Positions 25,012-35,486 are shown, numbered from the stretch's first letter. The stretch: DNA of 64,000 nt from an uncultured Bacillota bacterium (GCA_949290865.1 CASETM010000100.1:1-64000); one strand, 5' to 3'. Program-made: numbers and translations. Notes: a model not told the origin generated them from the letters alone.

Positions 25012-25725
25012 TTATCCCTCTTTTCTGCATATAAAAATCAGTCTTTCACATTTTTCATCATAATCATGAAAATCACTGTAAATCTTAATATCGTTGAATC
25101 CAGCATTTTTTAACAATTTAATATAGACATCAACAGCAAATGTCTGCTGCAGATGTTCTTCAAAAGTATATTCATTTTCCACCTTATCATTGATTTCCAC
25201 AGTATGTCTGATCAATCCCGGACCGATTCTTTCAGTCTGCCAGTGAAAATAATAGTCTAGATCATCACTTTCTTCTTCATAGCCATCTAGTACAGTATTC
25301 ATTTTATATAAGGAATTGACATCAAAGATAAATGATCCCTTGTTCTTTAGACCACGAAACGCATTCTCAAAAACTTTAAAAACATCTTCTGCTTTTAAAA
25401 TATAATTCAAAGAATCACATAAGCATAAAATCAGATCAAAATCACCGTCAATTTCAAAATCACACATATCAACTTTTGCAAAACGAATATTAACATCATG
25501 ATACATGGCTTTATTTCTGGCAACTTCCAGCATGTCATCAGAAATATCAGTCGCTATGACCTCTTTTCCCAATTCGGCCAGACGGATAGCCATTTCGCCA
25601 GTACCACATCCCAGTTCAAATACATTGTTAAAGTCTGCATGTGTACAAATAAAATCTAAATAGTCATCATAAAAACGCTGATCCATCAGACTGTCATAAT
25701 AATATGAAAAGTTTTCATATGACAT
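25012..25725 (-). CDS. SAM-dependent methyltransferase (YqeM-like)
   Basis: A class I methyltransferase of 237 residues. The SAM site is VFELGCGTGEMAIRLAELG, then DISDDMLEVARNKA and KVDMCDFE. The position after rsfS corresponds to Bacillus yqeM; the substrate is unknown. Its start overlaps the rsfS stop by one base and its stop is one base from mtnN, so it is tightly coupled. Confidence 0.88.
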   Translation of the reverse strand: MSYENFSYYYDSLMDQRFYDDYLDFICTHADFNNVFELGCGTGEMAIRLAELGKEVIATDISDDMLEVARNKAMYHDVNIRFAKVDMCDFEIDGDFDLILCLCDSLNYILKAEDVFKVFENAFRGLKNKGSFIFDVNSLYKMNTVLDGYEEESDDLDYYFHWQTERIGPGLIRHTVEINDKVENEYTFEEHLQQTFAVDVYIKLLKNAGFNDIKIYSDFHDYDEKCERLIFICRKEG

Positions 25726-26066
25726 TACAACAATTCCTCAATAGGCAGCCTAGGCTGATCAGACCACAGTTTTTCAATATTAAAATTCTTTCTTTCTTCC
25801 GGATCAAAAAGATGAACAATGATATCTCCATAATCCATCAATATCCATTTACTGTCTTTTCTTCCTTCAATATTCTTGACATAATATCCTTTTTTATCAC
25901 ATGCTTCTTCTACATAATCCTTTAAAGACTGTAAAAGACGTTCATTGCTTCCTGTAGCAATAACAAAATAATCACAGATAGAACTATTCAAAGACATATC
26001 CATCACGACAATATCATTAGCCAATTTATCATCCAATGTCTGGACGATTGTTTTTAATTTATCCAT
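25725..26066 (-). CDS. rsfS: ribosomal silencing factor RsfS
   Basis: RsfS binds L14 and blocks subunit joining in starvation. 113 residues with the family core DIVVMDMSLNSSICDYFVIATGSNERLLQSL and the C-terminal WILMDYGDIIVHLFDPEERKNFNIEKLW. The start lies inside the end of the nadD-yqeK fusion (eight-base overlap). Order as in Bacillus (yqeL). Confidence 0.95.
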   Translation of the reverse strand: MDKLKTIVQTLDDKLANDIVVMDMSLNSSICDYFVIATGSNERLLQSLKDYVEEACDKKGYYVKNIEGRKDSKWILMDYGDIIVHLFDPEERKNFNIEKLWSDQPRLPIEELL

Positions 26067-27159
26067 TCAAATCTCCTTTACAAAACACTTTATATACTTC
26101 AAAAAAACATTCATCAATATTTCTGTTTTTCTTTTTTGAAAATTCATAAAAATTATTAAGTTCATTACAGAAACCTTGCACAATATCTTTATTGCATACC
26201 TGAATCTGCAATGAAGAATCATATCCACGCAATGGATCCAGCTTATCCGCACAGTAGACACACATATCCAGTTTTGCCATATCTGGACTGGCAGTTGTAT
26301 GATTTGTAATTGCCTGGAGTATTTCATGATCATCAATGTAAAAAACATTTTGTGCCATATATGCTGACAGCCATTGATGATAAATTGCCGCCGGCTTATC
26401 AACAAATGCCGGAAAATATGCTTTCATCAGCTGCAATGCTTCATCAGGATCCATCTCTTTAGCAACATCATGAAACATCCCCGCAATATAAGCTTTTTTT
26501 TCATCAATTCCATTATTTCTGGCAAATTCAGCAGCCAGTTCAGCAACCGAACAGGTATGAAGAAATCGTTTTTTTGACATATAGACCTTAACGATCTGCT
26601 CTAAATAAATTCCTTCATTACATATATATTTTAGTACTTCTTTATCAACAACACTGATATCTCCCTGCCTGAAAGCAGTGCTTGATTCAGCAGATGGTTT
26701 CACCTTAATGACAAGAAAATGATATTTTTTTATATTTTCATTGCTTTCATAACCTTTTCTGTCAAAAGTGATCATTTGCACAGTTTCAGCTATCTTTTTG
26801 GCTTTTTTCCATTTGTCAAACTGAATTGCCTGATCCATTCCAACAATATAGAAAAGCTGATCATCCGGATATCTTTTCTTTAAAATTTTAACAGTATCGA
26901 TTGTGTAGTTTTTATCATTATGTTCCTGCTCTAGCTCAACAGTATCTACAGTTGCTTTGGGAATATCTTCTGTTGCAATTTCAATCATTCGGATTCTTTG
27001 CTGATTGCTGGCAATCGTTTTCTCTTTCCAAGGGTTGTTTTTTGTTGGAATGATAAGAAGCTGATCAAGTGACAGCTGTTCAATTGCTGCTTTTATGATT
27101 TTGGTATGACCCAGATGAATCGGATCAAAAGATCCACCAATGATCCCTATTTTTTTCAT
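26059..27159 (-). CDS. nadD: nicotinate-nucleotide adenylyltransferase fused to YqeK HD hydrolase
   Basis: Two enzymes in one 366-residue chain. Residues 1-190 are NadD (GGSFDPIHLGHTKI nucleotidyltransferase motif, STAFRQGDIS in place of ISSTxIR), adenylating nicotinate mononucleotide for NAD. Residues 195-366 are a YqeK-type HD phosphohydrolase (HTCSVAELAAEFA, GMFHDVAKEM, ITNHTT, CADKLDP); YqeK relatives cleave diadenosine tetraphosphate. In Bacillus these are adjacent separate genes; Mollicutes carry the same fusion. No frameshift or internal SD is evident at the joint. It overlaps yhbY and rsfS by a few bases. Confidence 0.93.
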   Translation of the reverse strand: MKKIGIIGGSFDPIHLGHTKIIKAAIEQLSLDQLLIIPTKNNPWKEKTIASNQQRIRMIEIATEDIPKATVDTVELEQEHNDKNYTIDTVKILKKRYPDDQLFYIVGMDQAIQFDKWKKAKKIAETVQMITFDRKGYESNENIKKYHFLVIKVKPSAESSTAFRQGDISVVDKEVLKYICNEGIYLEQIVKVYMSKKRFLHTCSVAELAAEFARNNGIDEKKAYIAGMFHDVAKEMDPDEALQLMKAYFPAFVDKPAAIYHQWLSAYMAQNVFYIDDHEILQAITNHTTASPDMAKLDMCVYCADKLDPLRGYDSSLQIQVCNKDIVQGFCNELNNFYEFSKKKNRNIDECFFEVYKVFCKGDLNG

Positions 27160-27443
27160 GGCAGCTGATACAGCTCCTTCTCACTTTCGCGATACAAGAT
27201 AATTGTTCTTCCTAAGATCTGAACAATTTCTGCTCCGGTATTCTGCGATAGTTCATCAGCAATCTCTTCTTTTGACGTTGTGCATGTTTCCAGGATCTTC
27301 ACTTTGATCAGTTCCCTTGCAGCTAACGCTTCTTCTATTCCCAGGATCTGTTTTTCATGCAAACCTTCTTTTCCAATTTGAAAAATCGCATTTAAATGAT
27401 GTGCTTCACTTCTTAAAAATCTTTTCTGTTTTCCTGTTAACAT
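27156..27443 (-). CDS. yhbY: YhbY-family RNA-binding protein (YqeI)
   Basis: A CRM-domain protein of 95 residues that associates with pre-50S ribosomal particles. Signature LTGKQKRFLRSEAHHLNAIFQIGKEGL, then ELIKVKILETC and the GRTIILYRES end. It sits between yqeH and nadD as in Bacillus, though aroE is missing. The SD is AGGAGGTT. Confidence 0.95.
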   Translation of the reverse strand: MLTGKQKRFLRSEAHHLNAIFQIGKEGLHEKQILGIEEALAARELIKVKILETCTTSKEEIADELSQNTGAEIVQILGRTIILYRESEKELYQLP

Positions 27444-27452
27444 ATTAACCTC

Positions 27453-28544
27453 CTATATTAAAGCATCCCTGATAAAGACTCCGACCCCATCAGGAACCTT
27501 GATTTCAATAATAGCTTTTCCTTCTTTAAGCGTTATAAACCCTAATCCAGAAATAACAATATCAACTTTATGATCAGGTAAAGTAAACTGGTATGTTTTA
27601 AAATCTTTCATAGTTTTGATATCTTTGATTTCTGGCTTTAACGTCATATGACGATTATATAGCTCATCAGCTTTCTCCAGCTTGGTTCGATGAAGCTTTA
27701 ATCTCTTATTAAAATAACATGTTAATGATGTTTTATTTCCTTTTAAATAGTCAAATCGCGCCAGACCACCAAAATAAAGCGTCTGTCTATCATTCAACTG
27801 ATAATTGACAGGTTTCAATTCGCTTTGCGGCATGATCATGTTGACATCATCCTGACTTAAAAGATGAGCCATCTGATGTCTGTTAATAATTCCCGGAGTA
27901 TCATAAAGACAGCTATGATCATCCAATGGTATTTCAATAATGTCTAGAGTTGTCCCTGGAAATTCACTGGTTGTAATCAGTGCATCATTTTGACCATAAG
28001 CTTTTAATAATGCATTGATCAGTGATGATTTACCAACATTGGTTACACCGACAACATAGACATTTCTTCCCTTGCGATACTGATCGATCATATTCATCAG
28101 TTCATCTAAATGATAATTTTTCTTGCCACTTGTCAATAAAACCGCCAATGGACGTATTCCTTCTTTTTTTAACTGTCTGTTAACCCACATTTCGATTTTA
28201 TGGTCTTTGATCGATTTCGGTAAAATATCCCTTTTGTTGGCAACCACGATTACATCATTATAATTGATATGACGTAAAAGACCCTGAATCATACTGCCAT
28301 TAAAATCAAACAAGTCGATCATATAAATAACCAGACAGTTTTCTTCGCCAATGCGATTTAAAATCGCCAGAAAATCATCATCAGTCAGCTCTGCTTTTTG
28401 AAGTTGATGATAGTTTTTCAGCTGAAAACATCTACGGCATAATACCTGGTCTCTATTTAATGCATTTTTAGGAACATATCCTATCTTTTTTTCATCGTCG
28501 CTTTGGATCACAGCTCCACAGCCATAACATTTGATTTTTTCCAT
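27453..28544 (-). CDS. yqeH: ribosome biogenesis GTPase YqeH
   Basis: Circularly permuted GTPase for 30S assembly, 363 residues. An N-terminal zinc finger CYGCG...CRRC is followed by the permuted G motifs: G4 ANKRD, G1 GVTNVGKSSLIN, then G3 DTPG. A C-terminal domain follows. It is first in the operon, with the SD AAGGAGAG. The upstream gap is shared with divergent sigK. Confidence 0.95.
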   Translation of the reverse strand: MEKIKCYGCGAVIQSDDEKKIGYVPKNALNRDQVLCRRCFQLKNYHQLQKAELTDDDFLAILNRIGEENCLVIYMIDLFDFNGSMIQGLLRHINYNDVIVVANKRDILPKSIKDHKIEMWVNRQLKKEGIRPLAVLLTSGKKNYHLDELMNMIDQYRKGRNVYVVGVTNVGKSSLINALLKAYGQNDALITTSEFPGTTLDIIEIPLDDHSCLYDTPGIINRHQMAHLLSQDDVNMIMPQSELKPVNYQLNDRQTLYFGGLARFDYLKGNKTSLTCYFNKRLKLHRTKLEKADELYNRHMTLKPEIKDIKTMKDFKTYQFTLPDHKVDIVISGLGFITLKEGKAIIEIKVPDGVGVFIRDALI

Positions 28545-28680
28545 ATACTCTCCTTACCTGTTCAATTGTACCTTATTTTACGCTATTTTAAAAGAAAAGA
28601 AAAGAGATTGGCCTGACATAATTACTGATGAATTGACATTATTTTTTTTATTAAGCATTTATTAGTAAGGAGGTGAAAGT

Positions 28681-29373
28681 ATGTACACATTCATAATGGC
28701 ATTATTAAATAACGCTTTTTTTATCTCTTATATTCGCTCAAAATCTTTTCAGCTGCCACTGACACAAAAAGAAGAAAAGTTTTACCTGAAGAAAAAAGCA
28801 GAAGGTGATAAAAAAGCCAGAGATGTTCTGATTGAAAAAAACCTAAGACTGGTAGCTCATATTGCCAAAAAATATGAAGCTAACAAAGAACTGCAGGAAG
28901 ATCTCATTTCAATTGGCACCATTGGTCTAATCAAAGCTGTTGACAACTTTCAAAGTGATAAAAATATCCGCTTTGCGACCTATGCTTCCCGATGTATCGA
29001 AAATGAAATTCTCATGCATTTGCGTTCAACAAAAAAAACACAGGCAGAAGTATCTTTAAATGAAGTTTTAAGTATCGATAAAGACGGCAGTGAAATCGTT
29101 CTGGAAGATCTCCTGAAAAATGATGATCCAGAAATCATTGACCAGATCTACAAGGAATCTCAAATTAATGAGTTAATGCATCATTTTCAGTCATTGTCAG
29201 AAAAAGAAAAAGATATCCTTACGAAAAGATATGGTTTGTACAATTCTAGAAAATATACGCAAAATGAAATTGCTGAACTGTATCATATCAGCCGTTCATA
29301 TGTTTCGCGCATTGAAAAAAAAGCTCTGATTAAACTGCTCAAATGTCATATAAACAAAAACGGTTCAATATGA
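28681..29373 (+). CDS. sigK: RNA polymerase sporulation sigma factor SigK
   Basis: Late mother-cell sigma factor, 230 residues. The hydrophobic pro-sequence (MYTFIMALLNNAFFISYIRSKSFQLPLT) is removed by SpoIVFB in Bacillus after the SpoIVB signal. Region 2 has LIEKNLRLVAHIAKKY and DLISIGTIGLIKAVDNF, and region 4 is ISRSYVSRIEKKALIKL. The frame is intact, with no skin-type interruption. The SD AGGAGGTG is strong. A loose sigma-E-like -10 (CATTTATT, about 28659-28666) lies just before it. spoIVB in this window fits its activation. Confidence 0.95.
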   Translation: MYTFIMALLNNAFFISYIRSKSFQLPLTQKEEKFYLKKKAEGDKKARDVLIEKNLRLVAHIAKKYEANKELQEDLISIGTIGLIKAVDNFQSDKNIRFATYASRCIENEILMHLRSTKKTQAEVSLNEVLSIDKDGSEIVLEDLLKNDDPEIIDQIYKESQINELMHHFQSLSEKEKDILTKRYGLYNSRKYTQNEIAELYHISRSYVSRIEKKALIKLLKCHINKNGSI

Positions 29374-29380
29374 ACCGTTT
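29358..29380 (-). terminator. terminator between parC and sigK
   Basis: AAACGGTTCA-ata-TGAACCGTTT. Followed by TTTTTGTTT on the minus strand (parC side), it serves parC best; the T-run on the plus side is short. Confidence 0.75.
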
Positions 29381-31988
29381 AAAACTCTTCATTCAGAATA
29401 TCTTCTAGTGTAATTTTTTCATATTTAACATCCTGTTTTTTTGTCTTGCTGGTAATTTGTGATGCTTTTTTCACCTGTCCTTCAGAATGCATTACTTTTC
29501 TTTCCGGTTCATTTTGAGAACTATTATTCTGACCTGTATTTTCAGTCATATCCTGTGTCAGAATAAAATCATCTGTTGACATATTTCTATCTATCCTGTT
29601 CATTAAGATCTGTTCATCTTTGTCGAGCGAAATGAATCCGGTAAAACGCGACTGCAGCGATGAAAAGCTAAAATCAGTTGCTTTATAATGATATATTTCC
29701 TGCTTACTGGTTAAAGCTGTCATTGTATCATTTGTATCTACAATCAATGTATTATAAAGATATATCGTCTTTGTCTTTAGATTTTTATACAGAATAATCC
29801 CCTTATTTGTTCGTTTGCATGGAGGAATATCTGAGATTTTCAGACGTTTGATCTGTCCTTCAGTATTCATCAGAATAACAGAACCGTTGTGTAAAGGATC
29901 AAATGTTTCAACCGACACAATTTCATCATTTTTTACATTTAAAGCTTTGATACCAGCGGCTTTGATACCTAAAACAGACACTTCCTGTTCACTGTAAAGC
30001 GCACCATATCCTGCTTTTGTTGTTAACAGAATACCTTGTTGATCATTGGTCAGTCTTGCTGAAATGACTTCATCATTACCTTTAAGTCCCATACCTTTGA
30101 TTGCTTTTGAATATCTTTGAACTTCAAATTCTTTTAAAGATGTTCGTTTGATCTGTCCATTTTTGGTGGCCAGTAGAACAAACAATGGCAAATCAAAACT
30201 TTTAACCAGAATTGTCGAAATGATTTTTTCATCTGCCCCAACTTTGATCAGGTAACTGATATGTTTACCAATATCTTTCCATTTGAATTCTTCAATCTTA
30301 TGAAGAGGTACAAAAAGATAATTTCCTTTGTTTGTAAACAGCAGCAAATGATCTGTCGTGCTTGCTTCATATAAGGCAATCAGTGAATCTTCATCTTTTT
30401 TTCCAAATGGTGTTCCTGCACTGGCTTTAAGTGATCTTTGTGAGATACGCTTAATATATCCATCTCTGGTCACTGATACATTGATATCTTCCGCAATGAT
30501 CATGGCTTTTTCATCAATTTTGATTTCACTGACTTCATTTTTGATTTCTGTCAATCTTGCCATTGGATATTTCTTTTTAATATCTCTTAGACGATCAATG
30601 ATCACCTGTCTTAAAACTGTATCACTGTCCAGAATTTCATTTAATTCTTTGATTTTGTCATCTAATTCCTTTTTTTCTTTTTCCAGCATGACAATATCCG
30701 TATTCGTCAAGCGATAAAGCTGCAGCATTACGATTGCTTCAGCCTGCTTTTCCGTAAAACCATATGCGATGATCAAATTATTTTTGGCATCACTTTTGTC
30801 TTTAGACTGACGAATGGTTTTAACAACATCATCAAGGATAGAAATTGCTTTGATCAGACCATCAACAATATGAAGCCTGCTGCGGGCTTTTTCAAGATCA
30901 AATAAGCTGCTTCTTGTAACTACATCGATCTGATGATCAATATAGCCATCTATAATCGCAAGAACTCCCATCTGTTCAGGTCTTTTATCCTTGATAGCGA
31001 CCATGTTATAATTATAGTTTTTCTGCAGATCGGTATTTTTGAAAAAATAATTCAGTGTATTTTCTACATTAATGGTCTTTTTCAGATCAATAACGATTCT
31101 TAATCCTTCTCGGTCAGATTCATCACGAACTTCAATTATACCATCAATACTTTTATTGAAGCGAATCTCATCAATCTTTTTGACCAGTTCCGCTTTGTTG
31201 ACTTCATATGGTATTTCCGTAATAATGATCTGATTGATATTCTTCTGTTCTTCAATTTCTGTTTTAGCTCTAACGATGACCTTTCCTTTTCCAGTCTTAA
31301 ATGCAGTTTTAATGCCATCGATTCCTTCAACAATCGCTCCTGTTGGAAAATCAGGTCCTTTCATAAATTCCATGATCTTGTCTAAATGACAGTTTGGATA
31401 TTTGATACGATGAATCGTTGCATCAATGACTTCTGCGAGATTATGTGGAGGAATATCCGTAGCATATCCTGCCGAAATTCCAGTTGCCCCATTGACAAGA
31501 AGATTTGGATAAGCTGCTGGCAGAACTGTTGGTTCATATTCAGTGTCGTCAAAATTTAATGACATCAAAACTGTATCTTTATCCAGATCTTTCAGCAGTT
31601 CGGAAGCAATTGGCGATAATCTGGCTTCAGTATAACGCATCGCAGCTGGTGGATCATTATCAATAGAACCATTATTCCCCTGCATATCAATCAATGGTGC
31701 TCTCATTTTCCATTCCTGAGAAAGTCTGACCATTGCATCATAGACAGAAGTATCCCCATGAGGATGATAATTACCAATAACATTCCCTACCGTTTTTGCT
31801 GATTTTCGATAAGGTTTGGTCGCAATATTACCTTCCTTATGCATTGAATACAGGATTCTTCTTTGAACGGGTTTTAGTCCATCTCTAACATCAGGCAAGG
31901 CACGATCTTGTATAATATATTTTGAGTACTTTCCAAAACGATCTCCCATGATCGTTTCCAGATTCATGATTATTTTTTTATCACTCAT
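29379..31988 (-). CDS. parC: DNA topoisomerase IV subunit A
   Basis: Breakage-reunion subunit of topo IV, which decatenates daughter chromosomes. 869 residues. [23 protein letters not shown] leads to the active tyrosine in AAMRYTEAR. The ParC-type [22 protein letters not shown] distinguishes it from GyrA. The C-terminal beta-pinwheel has degenerate blades and lacks the GyrA box. The quinolone-region residues are T80 and D84 ([10 protein letters not shown]). A charged, low-complexity tail (about 800-869) is added. It lies directly behind parE. Confidence 0.95.
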   Translation of the reverse strand: MSDKKIIMNLETIMGDRFGKYSKYIIQDRALPDVRDGLKPVQRRILYSMHKEGNIATKPYRKSAKTVGNVIGNYHPHGDTSVYDAMVRLSQEWKMRAPLIDMQGNNGSIDNDPPAAMRYTEARLSPIASELLKDLDKDTVLMSLNFDDTEYEPTVLPAAYPNLLVNGATGISAGYATDIPPHNLAEVIDATIHRIKYPNCHLDKIMEFMKGPDFPTGAIVEGIDGIKTAFKTGKGKVIVRAKTEIEEQKNINQIIITEIPYEVNKAELVKKIDEIRFNKSIDGIIEVRDESDREGLRIVIDLKKTINVENTLNYFFKNTDLQKNYNYNMVAIKDKRPEQMGVLAIIDGYIDHQIDVVTRSSLFDLEKARSRLHIVDGLIKAISILDDVVKTIRQSKDKSDAKNNLIIAYGFTEKQAEAIVMLQLYRLTNTDIVMLEKEKKELDDKIKELNEILDSDTVLRQVIIDRLRDIKKKYPMARLTEIKNEVSEIKIDEKAMIIAEDINVSVTRDGYIKRISQRSLKASAGTPFGKKDEDSLIALYEASTTDHLLLFTNKGNYLFVPLHKIEEFKWKDIGKHISYLIKVGADEKIISTILVKSFDLPLFVLLATKNGQIKRTSLKEFEVQRYSKAIKGMGLKGNDEVISARLTNDQQGILLTTKAGYGALYSEQEVSVLGIKAAGIKALNVKNDEIVSVETFDPLHNGSVILMNTEGQIKRLKISDIPPCKRTNKGIILYKNLKTKTIYLYNTLIVDTNDTMTALTSKQEIYHYKATDFSFSSLQSRFTGFISLDKDEQILMNRIDRNMSTDDFILTQDMTENTGQNNSSQNEPERKVMHSEGQVKKASQITSKTKKQDVKYEKITLEDILNEEF

Positions 31989-31997
31989 ATAAACCTC

Positions 31998-33923
31998 CTA
32001 GATCTGATAATCATCCTCTAAAGAGAACTGCACATTCTGCTCGATCCATTCTCGACGTGGTTCAACTTTATCGCCCATTAAAACCGTGACTCTTCTTTCG
32101 ACGATGGCAGCATCTTCAATAGAAACCTGAATCAAAGTACGCGTTTCAGGATTCATTGTTGTTTCCCACAGCTGAGATGCATTCATTTCTCCGAGCCCTT
32201 TGTATCTCTGGACATAATAGCCTTTTCCTATTTTTTTCTTTGCTGCTTCCAGTTCATGATCTTCCCAGCAGTAAATAATTTCTTCTTTTTTACCATTCTT
32301 TTTTGAAACTTTATAAAGTGGTGGCAAAGCAATATAGACTTTCCCGGCCAGAATAAGTTCTTTCATATAACGATAGAAAAACGTTAGTAAAAGAATCTGG
32401 ATATGAGCTCCGTCTGTATCAGCATCGGTCATGATAATTATTTTATCATACTGACTGTCGCTGACCTTGAAATCTGTACCAAACCCTGCTCCTATCGTAT
32501 TGATCAAGGTTGCCAGTTCCTCATTTTTAAGAATATCCTGCAAAGAGACTTTTTCACTGTTCAGTACTTTTCCTCTTAATGGCAAAATAGCCTGAAATTT
32601 TCTATCTCTGCCCTGTTTGGCACTTCCACCCGCTGAATCACCTTCGACAATATATAATTCATTCTTGTTTTTGTTTTTTGACTGTGCCGGAGCAAGCTTG
32701 CCACTCAGTATTCTTTCCTGTTTTGTTCCTTTTCCTTTTCTTGCTGCTTCTCTGGCTTTACGGGCAGCATCCCTGACCTGAGCCGCTTTGATCATTTTCT
32801 TGACCAACTGATCAGCAGTTTCCTTATTTTCTTCTAAAAAGAATGACAGTTTTTCATAAATAATATTATCAACGATATTTCTTGCTTCTGGTGTTCCCAG
32901 TTTCCCTTTTGTCTGTCCTTCAAACTGCAGAAATCTTTCTGGAACTTTGATTGAGATGATTGCTGACAATCCCTCACGAACATCATTTCCTTCCAGATTC
33001 TTGTCTTTTTCTTTAAGCAGATTATATTTTCTGGCATATTCGTTAAAAGTCTTGGTCATTCCACTTTTAAATCCTGTTTCATGTGTTCCCCCATCACTGG
33101 TTCTCACTAAATTCACATATGACAGAATCGTCTCCTGATAACTGTCTGTAAACTGTAAAGCAATGTCTACTTCTATATCATTCTGCATTCCTTCAATACT
33201 AATGACCTGATGCAAAGGGGTTCTGTTCAGATTAAGATATTTGATGAATGCTTCCAGACCATTATCAAACTGATATTCAACATACTTATCTTTTCTTTCA
33301 TCAGTTAAAGTTATCTTTATTCCTTTTAATAAATAGGCACTTTCCATTAATCGTTCACTGATCGTATTAAAATTAAAATCAACTGTTGAAAAAAGATCCT
33401 TATTAGGTAAAAAATGAATAAGTGTTCCTGTCTGTGAAGATTTACCAATAACTTTTAATTCTCCAATCTTTTCTCCACCTTCTTCAAAACGTTGAAAAAA
33501 GATTTTTCCATCACGCTGCACCGTTACCTCCAGCCACGAAGACAGAGCGTTCACAACCGAAGCTCCGACACCATGTAGTCCACCTGATGTCTTGTATCCT
33601 CCTTCTTCAGAAAACTTTCCTCCAGCATGAAGGATGGTCAGAATAACCTCAGTAGCTGGTCTGCCTGAAGCATGCATGCCAGTAGGCATTCCACGGCCAT
33701 GATCCTGTACCTTGACACTGTTATCCTTGCAGATTATCACATTGATCTCTTTACCATAGCCACTTAATGCTTCATCGATAGCATTATCTACAATTTCCCA
33801 TACAAGATGATGCAATCCTCTGCTGTCGGTTGAACCAATGTACATTCCTGGTCGTTTACGTACCGCTTCCAGTCCTTCTAGTATTTGTATATTCGATTCA
33901 TCATAAGAATTCTTTTTTACCAT
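31998..33923 (-). CDS. parE: DNA topoisomerase IV subunit B
   Basis: ATPase subunit of topo IV, 641 residues. GHKL ATP site with EIVDNAIDEALSG, DHGRGMPTG and GGLHGVGASVVNALS. The TOPRIM domain has EGDSAGGSAKQGRDRKFQAILPLRGK and DADTDGAHI. The C-terminus has YKGLGEMN. It is first of the parE-parC pair, with the SD AAAGGAGTG and TATAAT about 30 bases upstream, divergent from plsY as in Bacillus. Confidence 0.96.
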   Translation of the reverse strand: MVKKNSYDESNIQILEGLEAVRKRPGMYIGSTDSRGLHHLVWEIVDNAIDEALSGYGKEINVIICKDNSVKVQDHGRGMPTGMHASGRPATEVILTILHAGGKFSEEGGYKTSGGLHGVGASVVNALSSWLEVTVQRDGKIFFQRFEEGGEKIGELKVIGKSSQTGTLIHFLPNKDLFSTVDFNFNTISERLMESAYLLKGIKITLTDERKDKYVEYQFDNGLEAFIKYLNLNRTPLHQVISIEGMQNDIEVDIALQFTDSYQETILSYVNLVRTSDGGTHETGFKSGMTKTFNEYARKYNLLKEKDKNLEGNDVREGLSAIISIKVPERFLQFEGQTKGKLGTPEARNIVDNIIYEKLSFFLEENKETADQLVKKMIKAAQVRDAARKAREAARKGKGTKQERILSGKLAPAQSKNKNKNELYIVEGDSAGGSAKQGRDRKFQAILPLRGKVLNSEKVSLQDILKNEELATLINTIGAGFGTDFKVSDSQYDKIIIMTDADTDGAHIQILLLTFFYRYMKELILAGKVYIALPPLYKVSKKNGKKEEIIYCWEDHELEAAKKKIGKGYYVQRYKGLGEMNASQLWETTMNPETRTLIQVSIEDAAIVERRVTVLMGDKVEPRREWIEQNVQFSLEDDYQI

Positions 33924-33985
33924 GAAAACACTCCTTTGTAATACTTGCTCATTATAACAAATCTCACTTTTTTTTTAAAGTTTAA

Positions 33986-34013
33986 TTGCTTTTTTATAAG
34001 ACATCGCTATAAT
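33986..34013 (+). promoter_or_regulatory. sigma-A promoter of plsY
   Basis: TTGCTT (33986-33991), 16 bases, TATAAT (34008-34013). Confidence 0.65.
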
Positions 34014-34030
34014 AAGATGTGGTGATAAAA

Positions 34031-34630
34031 ATGTATGAAATAATGTGTATAATTTTGGGATATATCTATGGTTCTATTCCTTTTGCGTTGGTCATTGGTA
34101 AACTGTTTTATAATACCGATGTAAGAAAAAGTGGATCCGGAAATTTAGGTGGAACCAATGCAGGAAGAGTGCTCGGAAAAAAAGCGGGAGTTGCTGTTAT
34201 CATCTTAGATGCCTTAAAAGCAGCAGTTATCGTTTTACTGACAAATTATTTATCTTATCTGCTTCATTTCAATAATGATGTAAAATACATAGCTGGTGTT
34301 GCCTGCATTATCGGACATTGCTGGCCAGTCTTTGCACAGTTCAAAGGTGGCAAGGCTGTATCGACCAGTATCGGATATTTTCTTTGTATTGCGCCAGTAT
34401 GGGCAATCTTAAGTCTGGTTGTCTTTTTCATCGTTTTAAAGATTTCAAAATATGTATCTTTATCTTCTATTATTGCTTCAGCATCAGTATTGTTTGTTAT
34501 TCCAACTTTGGACATAACTGTTACAGGAAAAATATGCCTGACCATTTCAATTTTCATTCTTATTTTCAGACATAAAGAAAATATCAAACGCATTATAAAC
34601 GGAACAGAATCTAAAATTACATGGATGTAA
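34031..34630 (+). CDS. plsY: acyl-phosphate:glycerol-3-phosphate acyltransferase
   Basis: Integral membrane enzyme making lysophosphatidate from acyl-phosphate and G3P, first step of phospholipid synthesis. About 199 residues with five membrane segments. The three conserved loops are GSGNLGGTNAGRVLG, HCWPVFAQFKGGKAVSTSIG and, near the end, FRHKENIKRIINGTESK. ATG 34031 is six bases from TGGTGA. The position divergent to parE is conserved. Confidence 0.95.
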   Translation: MYEIMCIILGYIYGSIPFALVIGKLFYNTDVRKSGSGNLGGTNAGRVLGKKAGVAVIILDALKAAVIVLLTNYLSYLLHFNNDVKYIAGVACIIGHCWPVFAQFKGGKAVSTSIGYFLCIAPVWAILSLVVFFIVLKISKYVSLSSIIASASVLFVIPTLDITVTGKICLTISIFILIFRHKENIKRIINGTESKITWM

Positions 34631-34655
34631 AAAGAAATTTATACTTTCTAAAAAT

Positions 34656-34686
34656 AATCCTGTCAATGATTGACAGGATTTTTTAT
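34656..34686 (+). terminator. terminator of plsY
   Basis: AATCCTGTCAA-tga-TTGACAGGATT followed by TTTTT. Confidence 0.92.
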
Positions 34687-34820
34687 TTAATATAAAAATT
34701 GATTTTTCACCCCTGCTATATTTCCTTTTTGGATATCAAACAGACAAAGCTGAATCTATCATGAACAGTTATTCACGTTAAACAGTGACTGATTGAAAAT
34801 TAAATGATAACAGCAATATA

Positions 34821-34858
34821 AAAAAGTCGTCACTTAAAAAGCAAAGACTTCCTTTTTT
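34821..34858 (-). terminator. weak terminator after the phosphatase gene
   Basis: On the minus strand AAGTC pairs with GACTT around a 17-base loop, then TTTTTT. It is short-stemmed but well placed. Confidence 0.4.
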
Positions 34859-35486
34859 ATTTGTAAACGATTTTATTCTTCATTGGTTCAAGATACTCAT
34901 CATTTCCAATATAATCAATAGTAAATGACTGACCATCATATTCAACCAGAGATAAAGAACATCCCCTTACAATTTCCTGATTAATTTCGTGGAATCTTTG
35001 AATTGGCAAATTCAAAACAATACCATGAAAAACTGTAAACAGCATACCATGAATTGTAATAAATATTGTCTGCATTGGATCTTGCTGGTATTTCTCATCA
35101 ATAAAATCACGAAGCCGATCAACAACGTGCTGATATGTTTCGCCATTTTTCAGACATCTTTCTGGTTCAGGATAATACCAGAGATCATGATATTCTTTAT
35201 TTTCTCTCAAAGAAGATATCAGCATTCCCTCATAATCTCCAAAGTTCATTTCCTTTAGACGTTCATCCTTTATGATTTCTCGATCTGGAAATGCCAGTTT
35301 TGCAGTTTGATATGCTCGATTAATTGGTGAGGAATAAATATGATCAATAGAAATATTCTTGACATATTCTCCAAGTTTTTTTGCATCTTTTTGACCTTGT
35401 TCTGTCAAAGGCGAATCTTGCCACCCTTGCAGCCTTTTTTCTTCATTCCATTGTGTTAATGAATGCCTAGTAATATATATTTTCAT
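34857..35486 (-). CDS. histidine phosphatase family protein
   Basis: Phosphoglycerate-mutase-like phosphatase, about 209 residues. The active-site motif reads TRHSLTQWN: the histidine is present but the usual RHG is RHS. LQGWQDSPLTEQG, SSPINRAYQTA, the acid in EMNFGDYEG and the second histidine in TIHGMLF follow. The substrate is unknown. Start at ATG 35486; the in-frame TTG upstream lies in a hairpin and no clear SD exists. Confidence 0.85.
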   Translation of the reverse strand: MKIYITRHSLTQWNEEKRLQGWQDSPLTEQGQKDAKKLGEYVKNISIDHIYSSPINRAYQTAKLAFPDREIIKDERLKEMNFGDYEGMLISSLRENKEYHDLWYYPEPERCLKNGETYQHVVDRLRDFIDEKYQQDPMQTIFITIHGMLFTVFHGIVLNLPIQRFHEINQEIVRGCSLSLVEYDGQSFTIDYIGNDEYLEPMKNKIVYK

